Origin: Acidimicrobiia bacterium
GTDB taxonomy: Bacteria; Actinomycetota; Acidimicrobiia; Spongiisociales; ZC4RG35
Direction: 5' to 3'
DNA: 57,059 bases
Assembly (NCBI GenBank): GCA_028285585.1
Contig: JANQOU010000007.1
Span: 1 to 57,059, forward strand
Both the position numbers and the translations under genes were made by a program. Under the pieces are notes generated by a model. That model had not been told where the DNA came from and did not search any database. It saw only the letters and a list, made by a program, of their open reading frames with translations. The number at the start of each line of letters is the position of its first letter. Positions within the stretch are counted from its first letter, which is position 1. Shown one piece after another: positions 16,319-25,278 of the stretch.

Positions 16319-17106
16319 CACGCCAACGATTCGAAGGCAAGAACGTGTTCGTGACCGGTGCCGGGAGCGGCTTCGGGCGACGAACCGCCGAGAGATTCGC
16401 CGAGGAGGGCGCTGCCAACGTCTATCTCGTCGACCGTGCCCAAGACCGGCTCGACGCTGCATCGGCGTCGATCGAGAGCCTTGGTGCCAATCCCGTCCAG
16501 ATCAACACGGACCTCGGTGTCATGGAGAACTGCGCGGATGCGGTGGCACAGGCACTGGCCGTGGACCCGAAACTCGACGTGATGGTGTCCAACGCAGCCG
16601 CCTGGGTCGACGAGGACTTCATCGACATGAGCGACGAGACGTGGCGCCGCGTCCTGTCCGTCGACCTCGACGCCTACTACGTGCTCGCCAACCGCGCCGC
16701 CAATGCAATGAAGGACACAGGGGGTGGTGTGATCTTGTTTACATCATCGATCTCATCGCTGGGCCATGGACGCGGGTTCACCGCATATGGGGTAGCAAAA
16801 GCGGCAGTGGCGGCACTGGCCAGGTCGATCGCCGTGGAGTGCGCCCCTTACAACATCCGCTGCAACTGCGTGGCCCCCGGTCCGGCAGACACCCAACAGT
16901 CCGTTGACATCGTCGGCGAGGAGCTGATGGACAAGTGGCGTGAAGAGGGCTTCCCAGTCGTGCCGATGAACCGTCTCGCCAGTGTGGACGACATCGCCAA
17001 CGCATTCCTCTACCTGGCCTCCGACGACGCTGCATACGTCAGCGGAGTCAACCTGGTGGTCGACGGGGCACTCACCGCTCAGGTCTACGACGTCCCGGAC
17101 AACTAG
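16315..17106 (+). CDS. Short-chain dehydrogenase/reductase
   Basis: From ATG 16315 the product has 263 residues. TGAGSGFGRRTAE is the classical TGxxxGxG dinucleotide motif; DVMVSNAAAW replaces NNAG; FTSSIS supplies the catalytic Ser; YGVAKAA supplies Tyr-x3-Lys; VAPGPADT and the C-terminal YVSGVNLVVDGA are standard. It oxidises an alcohol or reduces a ketone with NAD(P)(H). An Asp after the second strand (VDRAQDR) favours NAD. The ORF extends upstream in frame, but the ATGA overlap with the EthD gene fixes the start. Confidence 0.9.
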   Translation: MTRQRFEGKNVFVTGAGSGFGRRTAERFAEEGAANVYLVDRAQDRLDAASASIESLGANPVQINTDLGVMENCADAVAQALAVDPKLDVMVSNAAAWVDEDFIDMSDETWRRVLSVDLDAYYVLANRAANAMKDTGGGVILFTSSISSLGHGRGFTAYGVAKAAVAALARSIAVECAPYNIRCNCVAPGPADTQQSVDIVGEELMDKWREEGFPVVPMNRLASVDDIANAFLYLASDDAAYVSGVNLVVDGALTAQVYDVPDN

Positions 17107-17108
17107 GC

Positions 17109-17918
17109 ATGTGCACCATCGGCGTGGTGCGCCTCGCCGACGACGACTACCTCCTGTTCAAGAACAAGGACTTTGTCCGACAGCACTTCGACGACCGGCT
17201 GACCGTCGACCAAGACATCTTCGGCGCGGCCGGCGTCACCACCTGGGATGGTGGCGATGCCGTCGACGACAACTTCTCCGGCATGTCGGTCGGAGCCAAT
17301 CGCCACGGCCTGCTTTGTTGCGACTCCAATGTCAGGACTCTCCCCGACCACGCCAACTACGACGATCTAGTTGAGATCGCCCTGCGCCAAGGCACCGATG
17401 TCCCGTCGGCGATCAAGGCTGTCGAGGAGGCCGTGGAACGGAGGCCGTACCTGTGGGGAAACCTCATCATGATCGATGCGGTGCAGAGTGCTTCCTTGGA
17501 GGTGAGGTCCGGCCAGGTCGAGGTCGTCCCGCTCGAAGACGCCGCGGCCCGGGCCAACCACCACGTCGTGCTCGGCGCCCATCCCGAGAACGACGACACC
17601 ATCACGAGCCAGGACCGTTTCGAGTCGGCGAAAGAGAGGGTGACCCGCGTGTCGCGGCTTGGAGACGTGCTCGACTTGCTGAGTTCACACGACCAGGGCG
17701 AGACGGGTGTTTGCAACCACTCCCTCTATCAGACCGTCTACTCCTATGTTCTCCGGATGACGAGCGGCACCCTCACCTTGCACATCACGCAGGGGAAACC
17801 GTGCGAGAGCCCGTCGCCCTTGGAACTGACGGTGCCCGTCGGTGCCAGCTGGTCGACCGCGGCCGAAAGTGAGTTCCGGGCGGCGTACCCGTCCAGCCGC
17901 TCAGGTGCCGCCGCGTAG
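17109..17918 (+). CDS. Ntn-hydrolase, C45/penicillin-V-acylase-like
   Basis: The 269-residue product starts MCTIGVVR, so removal of Met would expose Cys2 as the N-terminal nucleophile. LLFKNKDF follows at the position of the conserved strand bearing an Asp/Arg pair, then DNFSGMSVGANRHGLLC and YLWGNLIMIDA, patterns of the choloylglycine hydrolase/acyl-CoA:6-aminopenicillanate acyltransferase class. Such enzymes cleave or exchange amide-linked acyl groups. It starts 2 bases after the dehydrogenase stop and belongs to the same operon. No signal peptide is visible, so it acts in the cytoplasm. Confidence 0.75.
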   Translation: MCTIGVVRLADDDYLLFKNKDFVRQHFDDRLTVDQDIFGAAGVTTWDGGDAVDDNFSGMSVGANRHGLLCCDSNVRTLPDHANYDDLVEIALRQGTDVPSAIKAVEEAVERRPYLWGNLIMIDAVQSASLEVRSGQVEVVPLEDAAARANHHVVLGAHPENDDTITSQDRFESAKERVTRVSRLGDVLDLLSSHDQGETGVCNHSLYQTVYSYVLRMTSGTLTLHITQGKPCESPSPLELTVPVGASWSTAAESEFRAAYPSSRSGAAA

Positions 17919-17926
17919 GCGGGACA

Positions 17927-18898
17927 TCACTCGGGAAGTTTGAGCAGCCCCTGATCTAGCAGTCGCCGGAAGTGTTCGATCCCCTCGGCTATGCCCTCAT
18001 CGATCGGCCGGTTGCTGACCGTGTCCCCAATGAGGCTGTCCAGGGCCGACCCGTCGACCCCGTTGGGCAGCGGCAGCGGATCATCGGCGACGGATACGTT
18101 GACACCAGCTTCCGCTTCGATCATCGAGGCGATCGCCGACACCTCGACGGTAGGGCCGCCGACATTGTGGATGCGGGCGTGATCAGACTCGAGGCGAGCA
18201 GAGGCGACGAAGGTCGCTGCCATGTCCTCTGCGTGCTGGAAGGTGGAAGACCCGCCGTATCCAATGTGCCCGGGCTTGCCTGAGGCAGCGGCCAGCATGG
18301 CCTTCGTGACGTCAGAGGTCAGACCCTGATCTCTCCCCGGGCCATAGACGATGCATGGGCGAAGCCCGACCGATCCGACACCCCAGTCCTGGTCATACAC
18401 CTTGGCCGCACCCTCATTGGCCTGCTTATAGGTGCCGTAGAGCGTCGCCGGGTAGAGAGGTGAGTCGTCAAAGGCGATTCCGCCTTCGTACATGTCAGCA
18501 CTCCCGAACACCGCTACCGAGCTGGCGTAGACGAGGCCACGAACCTGGCCATCGGAGTGCCTGACTGCTTCGAGCACATTGATCGTCCCAGTCACGTTCA
18601 CTTGTGACCCCAACTCGGGATCGGCGGCGCAGAAGGGCACCTGGAGACCGGCGAGGTGGACGATGTGTGTGAAGCCCCCGTCCCTCACCAAATCGCTCAC
18701 GGCTTGCGAGTCACGGATGTCTTCGACATGGCTCTCGACCTTCGCCAGCTCGCCCTCGTCCAGAAGCAAGCGGAGACGGGCGTCGGCGCTCGACACATCC
18801 ATGGTGGCAACCGCCGTGCCCTCTTTCACCAGCTGGGCAACGGTCCATGCACCGATGCAACCACCCGATCCGGTCACCAAAAATCGCTCGTCGCTCAC
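17927..18898 (-). CDS. NAD-dependent epimerase/dehydratase family protein
   Basis: The start is GTG 18898, preceded by GGAGG with 9-base spacing; the longer open frame is not used. The 323-residue product has VTGSGGCIGAW (extended-SDR glycine motif), HLAGLQVPF, the catalytic ASSVAVFG Ser and YGTYKQANE (Tyr-x3-Lys). GLRPCIVYGPGRDQG is typical of sugar-nucleotide epimerases and related extended dehydrogenases. It may act on a sugar acid or other hydroxyl compound in the pathway. It is convergent with the Ntn-hydrolase gene and divergent from the ABC importer operon, with two AT-rich elements between. Confidence 0.88.
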   Translation of the reverse strand: MSDERFLVTGSGGCIGAWTVAQLVKEGTAVATMDVSSADARLRLLLDEGELAKVESHVEDIRDSQAVSDLVRDGGFTHIVHLAGLQVPFCAADPELGSQVNVTGTINVLEAVRHSDGQVRGLVYASSVAVFGSADMYEGGIAFDDSPLYPATLYGTYKQANEGAAKVYDQDWGVGSVGLRPCIVYGPGRDQGLTSDVTKAMLAAASGKPGHIGYGGSSTFQHAEDMAATFVASARLESDHARIHNVGGPTVEVSAIASMIEAEAGVNVSVADDPLPLPNGVDGSALDSLIGDTVSNRPIDEGIAEGIEHFRRLLDQGLLKLPE

Positions 18899-18920
18899 GT
18901 GAAAAATCCTCCATTTCGAT

Positions 18921-18966
18921 TTTCTATAAGATCTGGCTCCATCCTCGCCCAGAATCGTATAAGATT
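18921..18966. promoter_or_regulatory. AT-rich island elements, copies 3a and 3b (both contain TATAAGAT)
   Basis: Two copies lie 20 bases apart in the spacer between the epimerase gene and the importer operon: TTTCTATAAGATC at 18921-18933 and AATCGTATAAGATT at 18953-18966. The second is a near-perfect palindrome (AATC-n-TATA-n-GATT). They share the 8-mer TATAAGAT and resemble the elements in other spacers of the island. Confidence 0.5.
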
Positions 18967-19024
18967 TTGCAGGCATGTCCCGCATAGCCTTAAAGGAGCG
19001 GGCCGCGACGAGGAGGAATCGATA

Positions 19025-20779
19025 ATGGGCCAATCGTGGATCAAGCAGGAATTCGGCCAAGAAGTCGCTGAGCTTGCTGACCTATATCAGGCAAAAGAAG
19101 TAAGCCGCCGCAGCTTTTTGAAGAGCCTCGGCATCTTGGGGATAGGCGCAACCAGCGCAGCCACCATCCTGGCTGCGTGCTCCCCCGGCGACAGCACGAG
19201 CACCACTGGTGGAGGCGCCACGGCGACCACCGGCGGGTCGGGAGGAGGCTCGATGGAGCCCGTCTCCGGCGGGACGCTGCGTGAGGGCTACAACCGCGAC
19301 ATAAGCAAGCACGACCCGATCACCACCAACTGGTACGACCCGGCGTTCTTCGCCATCTACGAGGCGATCGTGTCCAACGACCCCTCTGGTGCCACGGTGC
19401 CGCAGTTCGCATCCGACTGGTCGGTTTCGGACGACGGGCTGACTTACACGTTCGACGTGCCCTCGGGCAAGACCTCTCATTCCGGTGGCGTCATCGACGC
19501 CGAAGCCGTTGCAGAGTTCTACCGGACGATTCAGGCGGAGAGCTTCATCGCCGGCCTGGCCGCCCCGGTCGACACATACGAGGCCGACGGTGACACGGTT
19601 GTGATGAAGATGAAGAACGCCTGGATCGGCGCTCTCGGGCCGCACAAGACCGGCTACTGGCGAATCGTCAACATCAACACTTGGCAAGAGCTGGGCGGGA
19701 CCGACGTCGAGTCGACGTTCGGCACCGAGTCTGCCGACGGCACCGGCCCCTTCACTCACGAGGAGTGGGTGCCGGGCAGCCACGTGCTGGTCAACAAGTG
19801 GGACGACTACCCGGGCTCGAACACACCGTTCTTCGAGAACGACGGGCCTGCCCACCTCGACTCCATCCGTTGGACCGTCATCACCGAGGCCGGCCAGCGT
19901 GCCACTCAGATCGAGAACGGAGACATCGACACTCTCATCGGGCCTGCCCCTCAGGACATTGCCCGGTTGGAGTCGAACTCCGACCTGACGGTGATCCGTC
20001 ATCCGGAATGGTCGGGCTTCCACCTCTCGATGAACCGTGACTACGACGAGTTCTTCGGAGACGTGCTCACCCGCCAAGGCCTGTCGCACTCGCTCGACCG
20101 CGTGGGCATGGTGAATGCGATCCTCGCCGGCAACGGTGCTCCGACCTACGGGCCCTTCCCGACGACAGACCGCAACTACGACCCTGACGTTCAGAACTTC
20201 AACCAGTTCGATGTCGACCTGGCCAACCAGAAGCTGGACGAGGCCGGCTGGGTCGCCGGCGACGATGGCGTCCGGGTGCGGGACGGTGTCCGATTCGAGT
20301 TCGACTACCTGGTCGAGGACGAGTCGGTGCAGCGCGCAGTTGCCGAAGCGGTGGCTCAGCAGTTCTCGGTCGTCGGGGTTCAGGCGAACCTCAACGTCGT
20401 GGACCGTGCGGTCGCCTTCGAGCAGCAGAGCGGCGCAGGCCGTGACGCGGCACCAATGTCACTGTTCTTCTGGCTGTGGCCTATCCCGATCGATGTGCTG
20501 ACCCTCTTCGGAGGCTCCCAGTTCATCCCGGTGCCGAACTTCTCCCACGCTGTCGAGCCCAGGATCGACGATGCGATCGCCTCCTGGCAGACCGCTGCGG
20601 ACGAAGATCAGGCTCAGGCCGCGGCGTCGGAGTTCCAGCTCGCATGGGCAGAGCAGCTGCCATTCCTCCCGATCATGAACCAGAATGCGACGTTCGTGCA
20701 CAACAATCGGGTGCATGGCTGGCAGCCGTTCGTCTGGAACTTGTATCCCTACTACAACGACACCTGGATCGAAGCGTAA
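19025..20779 (+). CDS. ABC importer substrate-binding lipoprotein, family 5 (peptide-type), Tat-exported
   Basis: The ATG at 19025 follows GAGGAGG at 8 bases. The 584-residue precursor has a twin-arginine signal RRSFLKSLG and a lipobox LAAC, so it is exported folded and lipid-anchored. A Thr/Gly/Ser linker precedes the binding domain (from about residue 80), which shows the family-5 blocks ASDWSVSDDGLTYTFDV and LTRQGLSHSLDR. Family-5 proteins bind di-/oligopeptides, nickel chelates, opines or other bulky ligands. It heads the operon with two permeases and one ATPase. The second ATPase is encoded elsewhere (28130-29155). A hairpin terminator follows the gene. Confidence 0.92.
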   Translation: MGQSWIKQEFGQEVAELADLYQAKEVSRRSFLKSLGILGIGATSAATILAACSPGDSTSTTGGGATATTGGSGGGSMEPVSGGTLREGYNRDISKHDPITTNWYDPAFFAIYEAIVSNDPSGATVPQFASDWSVSDDGLTYTFDVPSGKTSHSGGVIDAEAVAEFYRTIQAESFIAGLAAPVDTYEADGDTVVMKMKNAWIGALGPHKTGYWRIVNINTWQELGGTDVESTFGTESADGTGPFTHEEWVPGSHVLVNKWDDYPGSNTPFFENDGPAHLDSIRWTVITEAGQRATQIENGDIDTLIGPAPQDIARLESNSDLTVIRHPEWSGFHLSMNRDYDEFFGDVLTRQGLSHSLDRVGMVNAILAGNGAPTYGPFPTTDRNYDPDVQNFNQFDVDLANQKLDEAGWVAGDDGVRVRDGVRFEFDYLVEDESVQRAVAEAVAQQFSVVGVQANLNVVDRAVAFEQQSGAGRDAAPMSLFFWLWPIPIDVLTLFGGSQFIPVPNFSHAVEPRIDDAIASWQTAADEDQAQAAASEFQLAWAEQLPFLPIMNQNATFVHNNRVHGWQPFVWNLYPYYNDTWIEA

Positions 20780-20793
20780 GAGACCACCTCTAC

Positions 20794-20830
20794 GGGGTGC
20801 GCAGGTGAACGCCTGCGCACCCCCCTTTTT
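20794..20830 (+). terminator. Intrinsic terminator/attenuator after the binding-protein gene
   Basis: A perfect 12-bp stem (GGGGTGCGCAGG at 20794-20805 with CCTGCGCACCCC at 20812-20823), loop TGAACG, is followed by CC and five T. It lies between the binding-protein gene and the first permease, so it probably allows partial readthrough and keeps permease expression below that of the binding protein. Confidence 0.85.
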
Positions 20831-20845
20831 GTCAGCGGGTAGCGA

Positions 20846-21790
20846 ATGAGCCAAAGGGACGCCGTCGAGGAGCGCCGCGTCTCGTGGGAGCAGCAGCTCG
20901 TCCAGTTCGAGGAAGAGCAGCACGTTCCCCCACTCCGCCGGATGCTGCAACGCATGCGCCACAACAAGCTTCTGCTGTTCGGGAGCGCAACCGGAATCCT
21001 CATGCTCTTCGCCGGCGTGTTCGGCCCGATCATCTCCGGCGCCGACTACGCCGCCCAGAGCTTTCAGGACATCCACCTCCCGCCGATGAGTGACGGGTAC
21101 CTGCTCGGCAGCGACGGGCTGGGCCGCGACCTGGCGATCAGGACCTTCGTAGGCATCCGCGTCTCACTGATCGTTGCCGCTGGCGTGACCTCACTTGCGC
21201 TGGTCGCAGGGGTGGTCCTGGGGATGCTCGCCGGGTACTACCACGGCTGGTCCGACCGCCTCATCGGCGGTGTCGTCGACTTCGTGTGGGGTTTCCCCCT
21301 GATCCTGGTTGCAGTGCTGTTCGCCGGCGGCCTCGGAGAAGGCCTCTTCCCGGTGATCCTGGCTGTGGGGTTGGTGAACACGGCAGCCATCGCTCGTGTG
21401 GTGCGAGGAGAGGTCTACACCCTGTCGGAGCGGGAGTTCATCGAGGCCGCCCATGCCGGGGGCTACTCCCATTTCCGCATCATGTGGAGACACATCCTCC
21501 CCAACATCCTCGCCCCTGCGTTCGTTCTCGCCTCCTACTACGTGGCCGTGGCGATCATCGCCGAAGCGGCTTTGTCCTTCATCGGGCTCGGCGCACAGCC
21601 TCCACTCCCCTCTCTCGGACAGATGGTGGCCGACGGGCGGAACTTCCTCCGCCAGAACCACTGGGAGTCCACCATTCCCGGCATCGCCATCGTCATGCTG
21701 GTGCTTTCAGTGAGCCTCATCGGTGACGGGCTCCGCGATGTGTTCGATCCCCGGCTTCGCCACGAGGCGAAGGGAGTGGATGAAGAGTGA
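20846..21790 (+). CDS. ABC importer permease, DppC/OppC type
   Basis: The 314-residue product has an extended N-terminal cytoplasmic segment, a first TM at about residues 43-63, LGSDGLGRDLAIR (typical of DppC), and a run of membrane spans. The EAA loop EFIEAAHAGGYSHFRIMWRHILPN couples it to the ATPases. IGLGAQPPLPSLGQM is a family block near the C-terminus. Its stop overlaps the next permease start by GTGA. It lies 66 bases after the binding-protein gene, beyond the terminator hairpin. DppC normally follows DppB; here the order is reversed. Confidence 0.92.
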   Translation: MSQRDAVEERRVSWEQQLVQFEEEQHVPPLRRMLQRMRHNKLLLFGSATGILMLFAGVFGPIISGADYAAQSFQDIHLPPMSDGYLLGSDGLGRDLAIRTFVGIRVSLIVAAGVTSLALVAGVVLGMLAGYYHGWSDRLIGGVVDFVWGFPLILVAVLFAGGLGEGLFPVILAVGLVNTAAIARVVRGEVYTLSEREFIEAAHAGGYSHFRIMWRHILPNILAPAFVLASYYVAVAIIAEAALSFIGLGAQPPLPSLGQMVADGRNFLRQNHWESTIPGIAIVMLVLSVSLIGDGLRDVFDPRLRHEAKGVDEE

Positions 21791-22704
21791 GACGGATCGC
21801 CGGGCGCACCATCTACACCCTGATCGTCCTCTTCGTCTCGTCCATCGCCGTCTTCTACGCGATCCGGCTCTCAGGCGGTGACGCCATTGCCGCACGGTTG
21901 CCCGCGTCAGCCACGGTCGAGCAGCGGGAGGCTTTCCGGGAGCTGATCGGGCTGAACGACCCGATCCACGAGCAGTACCTCAACTACATCGGCGGCGTGC
22001 TCTCCGGCGACCTAGGGAAGTCCCTGACCAACAACGCCGACATCTTCGACATGCTGCTGGAGCACGGCCTCAACAGCTTCATCCTCGGGGCGACCGCCTT
22101 TGGCCTGGTCTTCATCATCGGGGTGCCCCTGGGAATGCTTGCTGCGGTCCGGCGCAACAGCTGGGTCGACAGCTCGGTGATGACCTTCGCTGTAGGCGGC
22201 ATGGCGATACCCAACTTCTGGCTCGCGCTTCTCGCCGTTTGGCTCTTCGCCTCGACGCTGGGCTGGCTGCCGTCTGCCGGCTGTTGCAGCCCGAACCAGC
22301 TCATCCTGCCCGCCATCGTGCTCGCCATGGAGGGGATCGCCCTCACCGTTCGAATGACACGGTCGGCGATGCTGGAGAACATCGAGCAGGACTTCGTGCG
22401 AACGCTCCGAGCCGGCGGCCTGTCGGAGAAGCGCATCGTGGGCAAGCATGTGTTCCGCAACGCCCTGGTCCCGATCATCTCGCTGGCCGGCCTCCGAATC
22501 GGCCAGATCATCGGCTACGCCCTCGTGGTCGAGGTCATCTTCGGCTGGCCCGGCCTTGGCCAGGTGCTGGTCAACGCGGTGCTCCGCCGCGACTACCCAG
22601 TCGCCCAATTCTTCTCACTGGTCCTGATCACAATCGTCGTGCTCAGCAACTGGCTCGCCGATGTGGGCTACACCGTCGCCAACCCCCGCCTCCGGAAGGC
22701 CTGA
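21787..22704 (+). CDS. ABC importer permease, DppB/OppB type
   Basis: The GTG start at 21787 overlaps the stop of the preceding permease. The 305-residue product has an N-terminal TM, the periplasmic LIGLNDPIHEQYLNYIGGVL block and GDLGKSL typical of DppB, then five more membrane spans. The EAA loop is FVRTLRAGGLSEKRIVGKHVFRN, followed by IFGWPGLGQVL. It forms the translocation pore with the DppC-type subunit. A GAGGAG site near its end serves the downstream ATPase gene. Confidence 0.92.
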   Translation: MRRIAGRTIYTLIVLFVSSIAVFYAIRLSGGDAIAARLPASATVEQREAFRELIGLNDPIHEQYLNYIGGVLSGDLGKSLTNNADIFDMLLEHGLNSFILGATAFGLVFIIGVPLGMLAAVRRNSWVDSSVMTFAVGGMAIPNFWLALLAVWLFASTLGWLPSAGCCSPNQLILPAIVLAMEGIALTVRMTRSAMLENIEQDFVRTLRAGGLSEKRIVGKHVFRNALVPIISLAGLRIGQIIGYALVVEVIFGWPGLGQVLVNAVLRRDYPVAQFFSLVLITIVVLSNWLADVGYTVANPRLRKA

Positions 22705-22712
22705 GGAGCAAC

Positions 22713-23696
22713 GTGACCGACACCGCCCCGATCCTGTCCATACAGAACCTGAAGACGTCTGTGACGTCCGGCGGAGACACCTTCAACGTCGTGCGCGGCG
22801 TGTCTCTCGATCTCTACCCGAACGAGGTCTTGTGCCTGGTCGGCGAGAGCGGGTGTGGGAAGACCATCACCGCCCTCTCAATCATGCGGCTGCTCCCTGA
22901 CCCGCCGGTGCGCATTCAGGGAGGATCCATCGAGTACCGAGGCAGGGACCTGACCGAGCTCAGCGACAAGGAGATCCAGCAAGTCCGTTCCAGCCAGATC
23001 TCGATGATCTTCCAGGACCCGCTCACCTCCCTCGACCCGGTCTTCACCGTCGGCCATGTCATCACCGAGATCATCCGCAACCACCTCGACATCAGCAAAG
23101 AAGAGGCGAGGGCACGTGGCATCAAGATGTTCGCTGAGGTTGGGCTGCCCGACCCGGAACGGCGCTTCGACACATATCCCCATCAGCTCTCCGGGGGGAT
23201 GAGACAGCGGGTGATGATCGCCCTGGCACTCGTCCTCGACCCCGACATCCTGATCGCCGACGAGCCGACCACAGCCCTGGACGTGACGGTCCAGGCCCAG
23301 ATACTCGAGAAACTCCTGGAGGAGCAGCGGGAACGGAGCATGTCAATGCTCCTGATCACCCACGACCTCGCTGTGGTGGCGGCCGTCGCAGACCGCGTAG
23401 CGGTCATGTATGCCGGCGAGATCGTGGAGGAGGCTCCGGTCGATGAGCTGTTCTCCTCCCCCAAGCACCCCTACACCCAGGGCCTGCTCCGTGCCCTCCC
23501 CCAGGTCGGCTACAAGAGGGACAAGCTGGAGTCGATCTCCGGGCTGGTGCCGCCACCTCAGATGATGCCGCCCGGTTGCTACTTCGCTCCCCGCTGCCCT
23601 CACGCCCTGGAAGCCTGCTGGGACGAGCATCCGGAGCTGACTGAGAAAGAGGGCTCCAGGGTGCGCTGCCTCAACCCCCAGCCGTTTGTCGCATGA
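22713..23696 (+). CDS. ABC importer ATPase, DppD/OppD type
   Basis: The GTG at 22713 follows GAGGAG by 6 bases. The 327-residue product has Walker A GESGCGKT, Q-loop IFQDPLTSLDP, signature LSGGMRQR, Walker B ILIADEP and the H-loop LITHDLA. A C-terminal PPGCYFAPRCPHALEAC block is the oligopeptide/dipeptide ATPase extension, whose four Cys often bind an iron-sulfur cluster. It energises uptake together with the DppF-type ATPase at 28130-29155. Its stop overlaps the next gene by ATGA. Confidence 0.93.
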   Translation: MTDTAPILSIQNLKTSVTSGGDTFNVVRGVSLDLYPNEVLCLVGESGCGKTITALSIMRLLPDPPVRIQGGSIEYRGRDLTELSDKEIQQVRSSQISMIFQDPLTSLDPVFTVGHVITEIIRNHLDISKEEARARGIKMFAEVGLPDPERRFDTYPHQLSGGMRQRVMIALALVLDPDILIADEPTTALDVTVQAQILEKLLEEQRERSMSMLLITHDLAVVAAVADRVAVMYAGEIVEEAPVDELFSSPKHPYTQGLLRALPQVGYKRDKLESISGLVPPPQMMPPGCYFAPRCPHALEACWDEHPELTEKEGSRVRCLNPQPFVA

Positions 23697-24370
23697 GCGT
23701 CAACACACCACATCCAATCGAAGTGACTCTCGACTCGGGTTTGGTGCTCCGCGGCCTCGAGTACTCACAGGACGGGCCTCCAGTATTGATGATCCACGAC
23801 CTCGAAGGTGACGCCGACTCGTGGCAGGGCTTGCCCCGGCTCCTGATGGAGAAGGGATTCAGGGCCATCGTGCTCGAGCTGAGAGGCCATGGCCTGTCGG
23901 ATGGCGAGATCGACGACAGCACGACGATCGACGACATACGTCAAGCCCTCGCCATCATCCACGGCTCGTTCGGCCCGGTTGCCCTGCTGTCGACCGGAAG
24001 CGTGGCAACGACCTTCTTCGACTTCGACGAGGAGCTGGCTCCGGTGCACTTGCTGATCAGCCCTCTCGTCAGAGACGACGTCGATCTCGAGAAGTCGCAA
24101 ACGGCGATGCGGGCCATCTTCTCCGGGACCAAGGACACCCCTTCAGACGATCTCGTGCGAAACAACTACCAGCAGCTTCGTGGCAAGAACATGTGGTTCA
24201 GCACCGGGAGCAGCGAACGGGGTGTGGAGCTTCTCCTTGCCAACCCGAGCATGATCGACCAGGTCATCATGTTCATCAGGCGATATCTGGTCGGAAACCA
24301 TCTCGCATGGATCGCTGCGAGCCAATCGGACGAAGACAAGAAGAGCCCGAACCAAGCTGCGGACGAGTGA
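23693..24370 (+). CDS. Alpha/beta-hydrolase-fold protein lacking the usual nucleophile motif
   Basis: The 225-residue product shows an alpha/beta-hydrolase start (PPVLMIHDLEGDADSW, VLELRGHGLSD), but at the nucleophile elbow it reads LLSTGSVAT instead of G-x-S-x-G. Aligned by eye, Gly replaces the catalytic Ser. It is also short. It may be non-catalytic, bind a ligand, or use another residue. Both ends overlap their neighbours by 4 bases (ATGA at 23693 and GTGA at 24367), so it is part of the importer operon and probably related to use of the imported compound. Confidence 0.7.
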   Translation: MSVNTPHPIEVTLDSGLVLRGLEYSQDGPPVLMIHDLEGDADSWQGLPRLLMEKGFRAIVLELRGHGLSDGEIDDSTTIDDIRQALAIIHGSFGPVALLSTGSVATTFFDFDEELAPVHLLISPLVRDDVDLEKSQTAMRAIFSGTKDTPSDDLVRNNYQQLRGKNMWFSTGSSERGVELLLANPSMIDQVIMFIRRYLVGNHLAWIAASQSDEDKKSPNQAADE

Positions 24371-24408
24371 CGGCCACCACCGCGGCATCACCACCACGAG
24401 GAGCCCCA

Positions 24409-25278
24409 TTGGTCACCATCGACGCCCACCTCCACTTGTTCAAGGCCTTGAGCGAGGACTACCCGCGCGCCATCTACGAGGGGATGACGCCACCCGAGCG
24501 TGAAGAGAGCGCGGAGCGCCTCCTCGAGGTGATGGACGGGGCCGGTGTCGACAAGGCTGTTGTGGTCGCTCTCTCCACCGAAGACGAATACCTCGGAGAG
24601 GTGCTCGAGCAGTATCCGGGGACTTTCGCCGGTGTCTCCGTCCACGACTTCGAGGCGACGGATCATGTAGCGTCACTGCGGCGGCGAGTGGAGAGGTTCG
24701 GCATTCAGGGCTTGCGCCTCTTCGGCCTGAACGCCGAGCCGGGTGCCTCACCGGAGTCGATCGAGGTGTTCCCGCTATTGGAGGCGATGAGCGAGCTCGG
24801 GGTCAAGGCATGGTTCTATGGGCCGCCGGATCAGGTGGACATCCTCGACGGGTGCCTCCAGCTGCTCCCGGACCTAAAGGTCGTCTTCAACCACCTTGCG
24901 TTCCTCCCCGATATGAGGGCGGAGATGCAGGTCGACGAACACGGCAGGCCCAGATTCGAAGTCGACCTCCCGCCATACGGGCTGCCTCTCATGGAGCAGA
25001 TGGCGCAGAAGCACGCCTCGACCTATGTCCACTTCTCTGGCCACTACGCCTTCTCGGGAGTGGACTACCCATACCTGGACCTCCAAGATGCGTCACAGCG
25101 GGTGCTCGCGGCCTTCGGTGCGGACAGGGTGATGATGGCCTCGGACTGGCCCTGGATCGCGGAGGCTCCGGGCTACGCCGAGACTCTCTCTGTCGTCGAT
25201 CATTTGCTGCCCGACATCTCAGAGGAGGAGCGCAGCCTGATTCGCGGCGGGACCGCCGCGTCGCTGTTCGACTTCTAG
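24409..25278 (+). CDS. Amidohydrolase 2 family protein (TIM-barrel metal-dependent hydrolase/decarboxylase)
   Basis: The product begins near IDAHLHLF, the H-x-H metal motif of amidohydrolase-2 proteins; VVFNHLAFLPD, HFSGHYAF and MMASDWPW supply the later His and Asp ligands of the barrel. Members include lactonases and decarboxylases of ring-cleavage products. Two starts are possible: TTG 24409, with GAGGAG 5 bases upstream, and GTG 24367, which overlaps the previous stop by 4 bases but adds a low-complexity leader. The former is preferred. The stop shares CTAG with the stop of the convergent aminotransferase gene. Confidence 0.83.
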   Translation: MVTIDAHLHLFKALSEDYPRAIYEGMTPPEREESAERLLEVMDGAGVDKAVVVALSTEDEYLGEVLEQYPGTFAGVSVHDFEATDHVASLRRRVERFGIQGLRLFGLNAEPGASPESIEVFPLLEAMSELGVKAWFYGPPDQVDILDGCLQLLPDLKVVFNHLAFLPDMRAEMQVDEHGRPRFEVDLPPYGLPLMEQMAQKHASTYVHFSGHYAFSGVDYPYLDLQDASQRVLAAFGADRVMMASDWPWIAEAPGYAETLSVVDHLLPDISEEERSLIRGGTAASLFDF

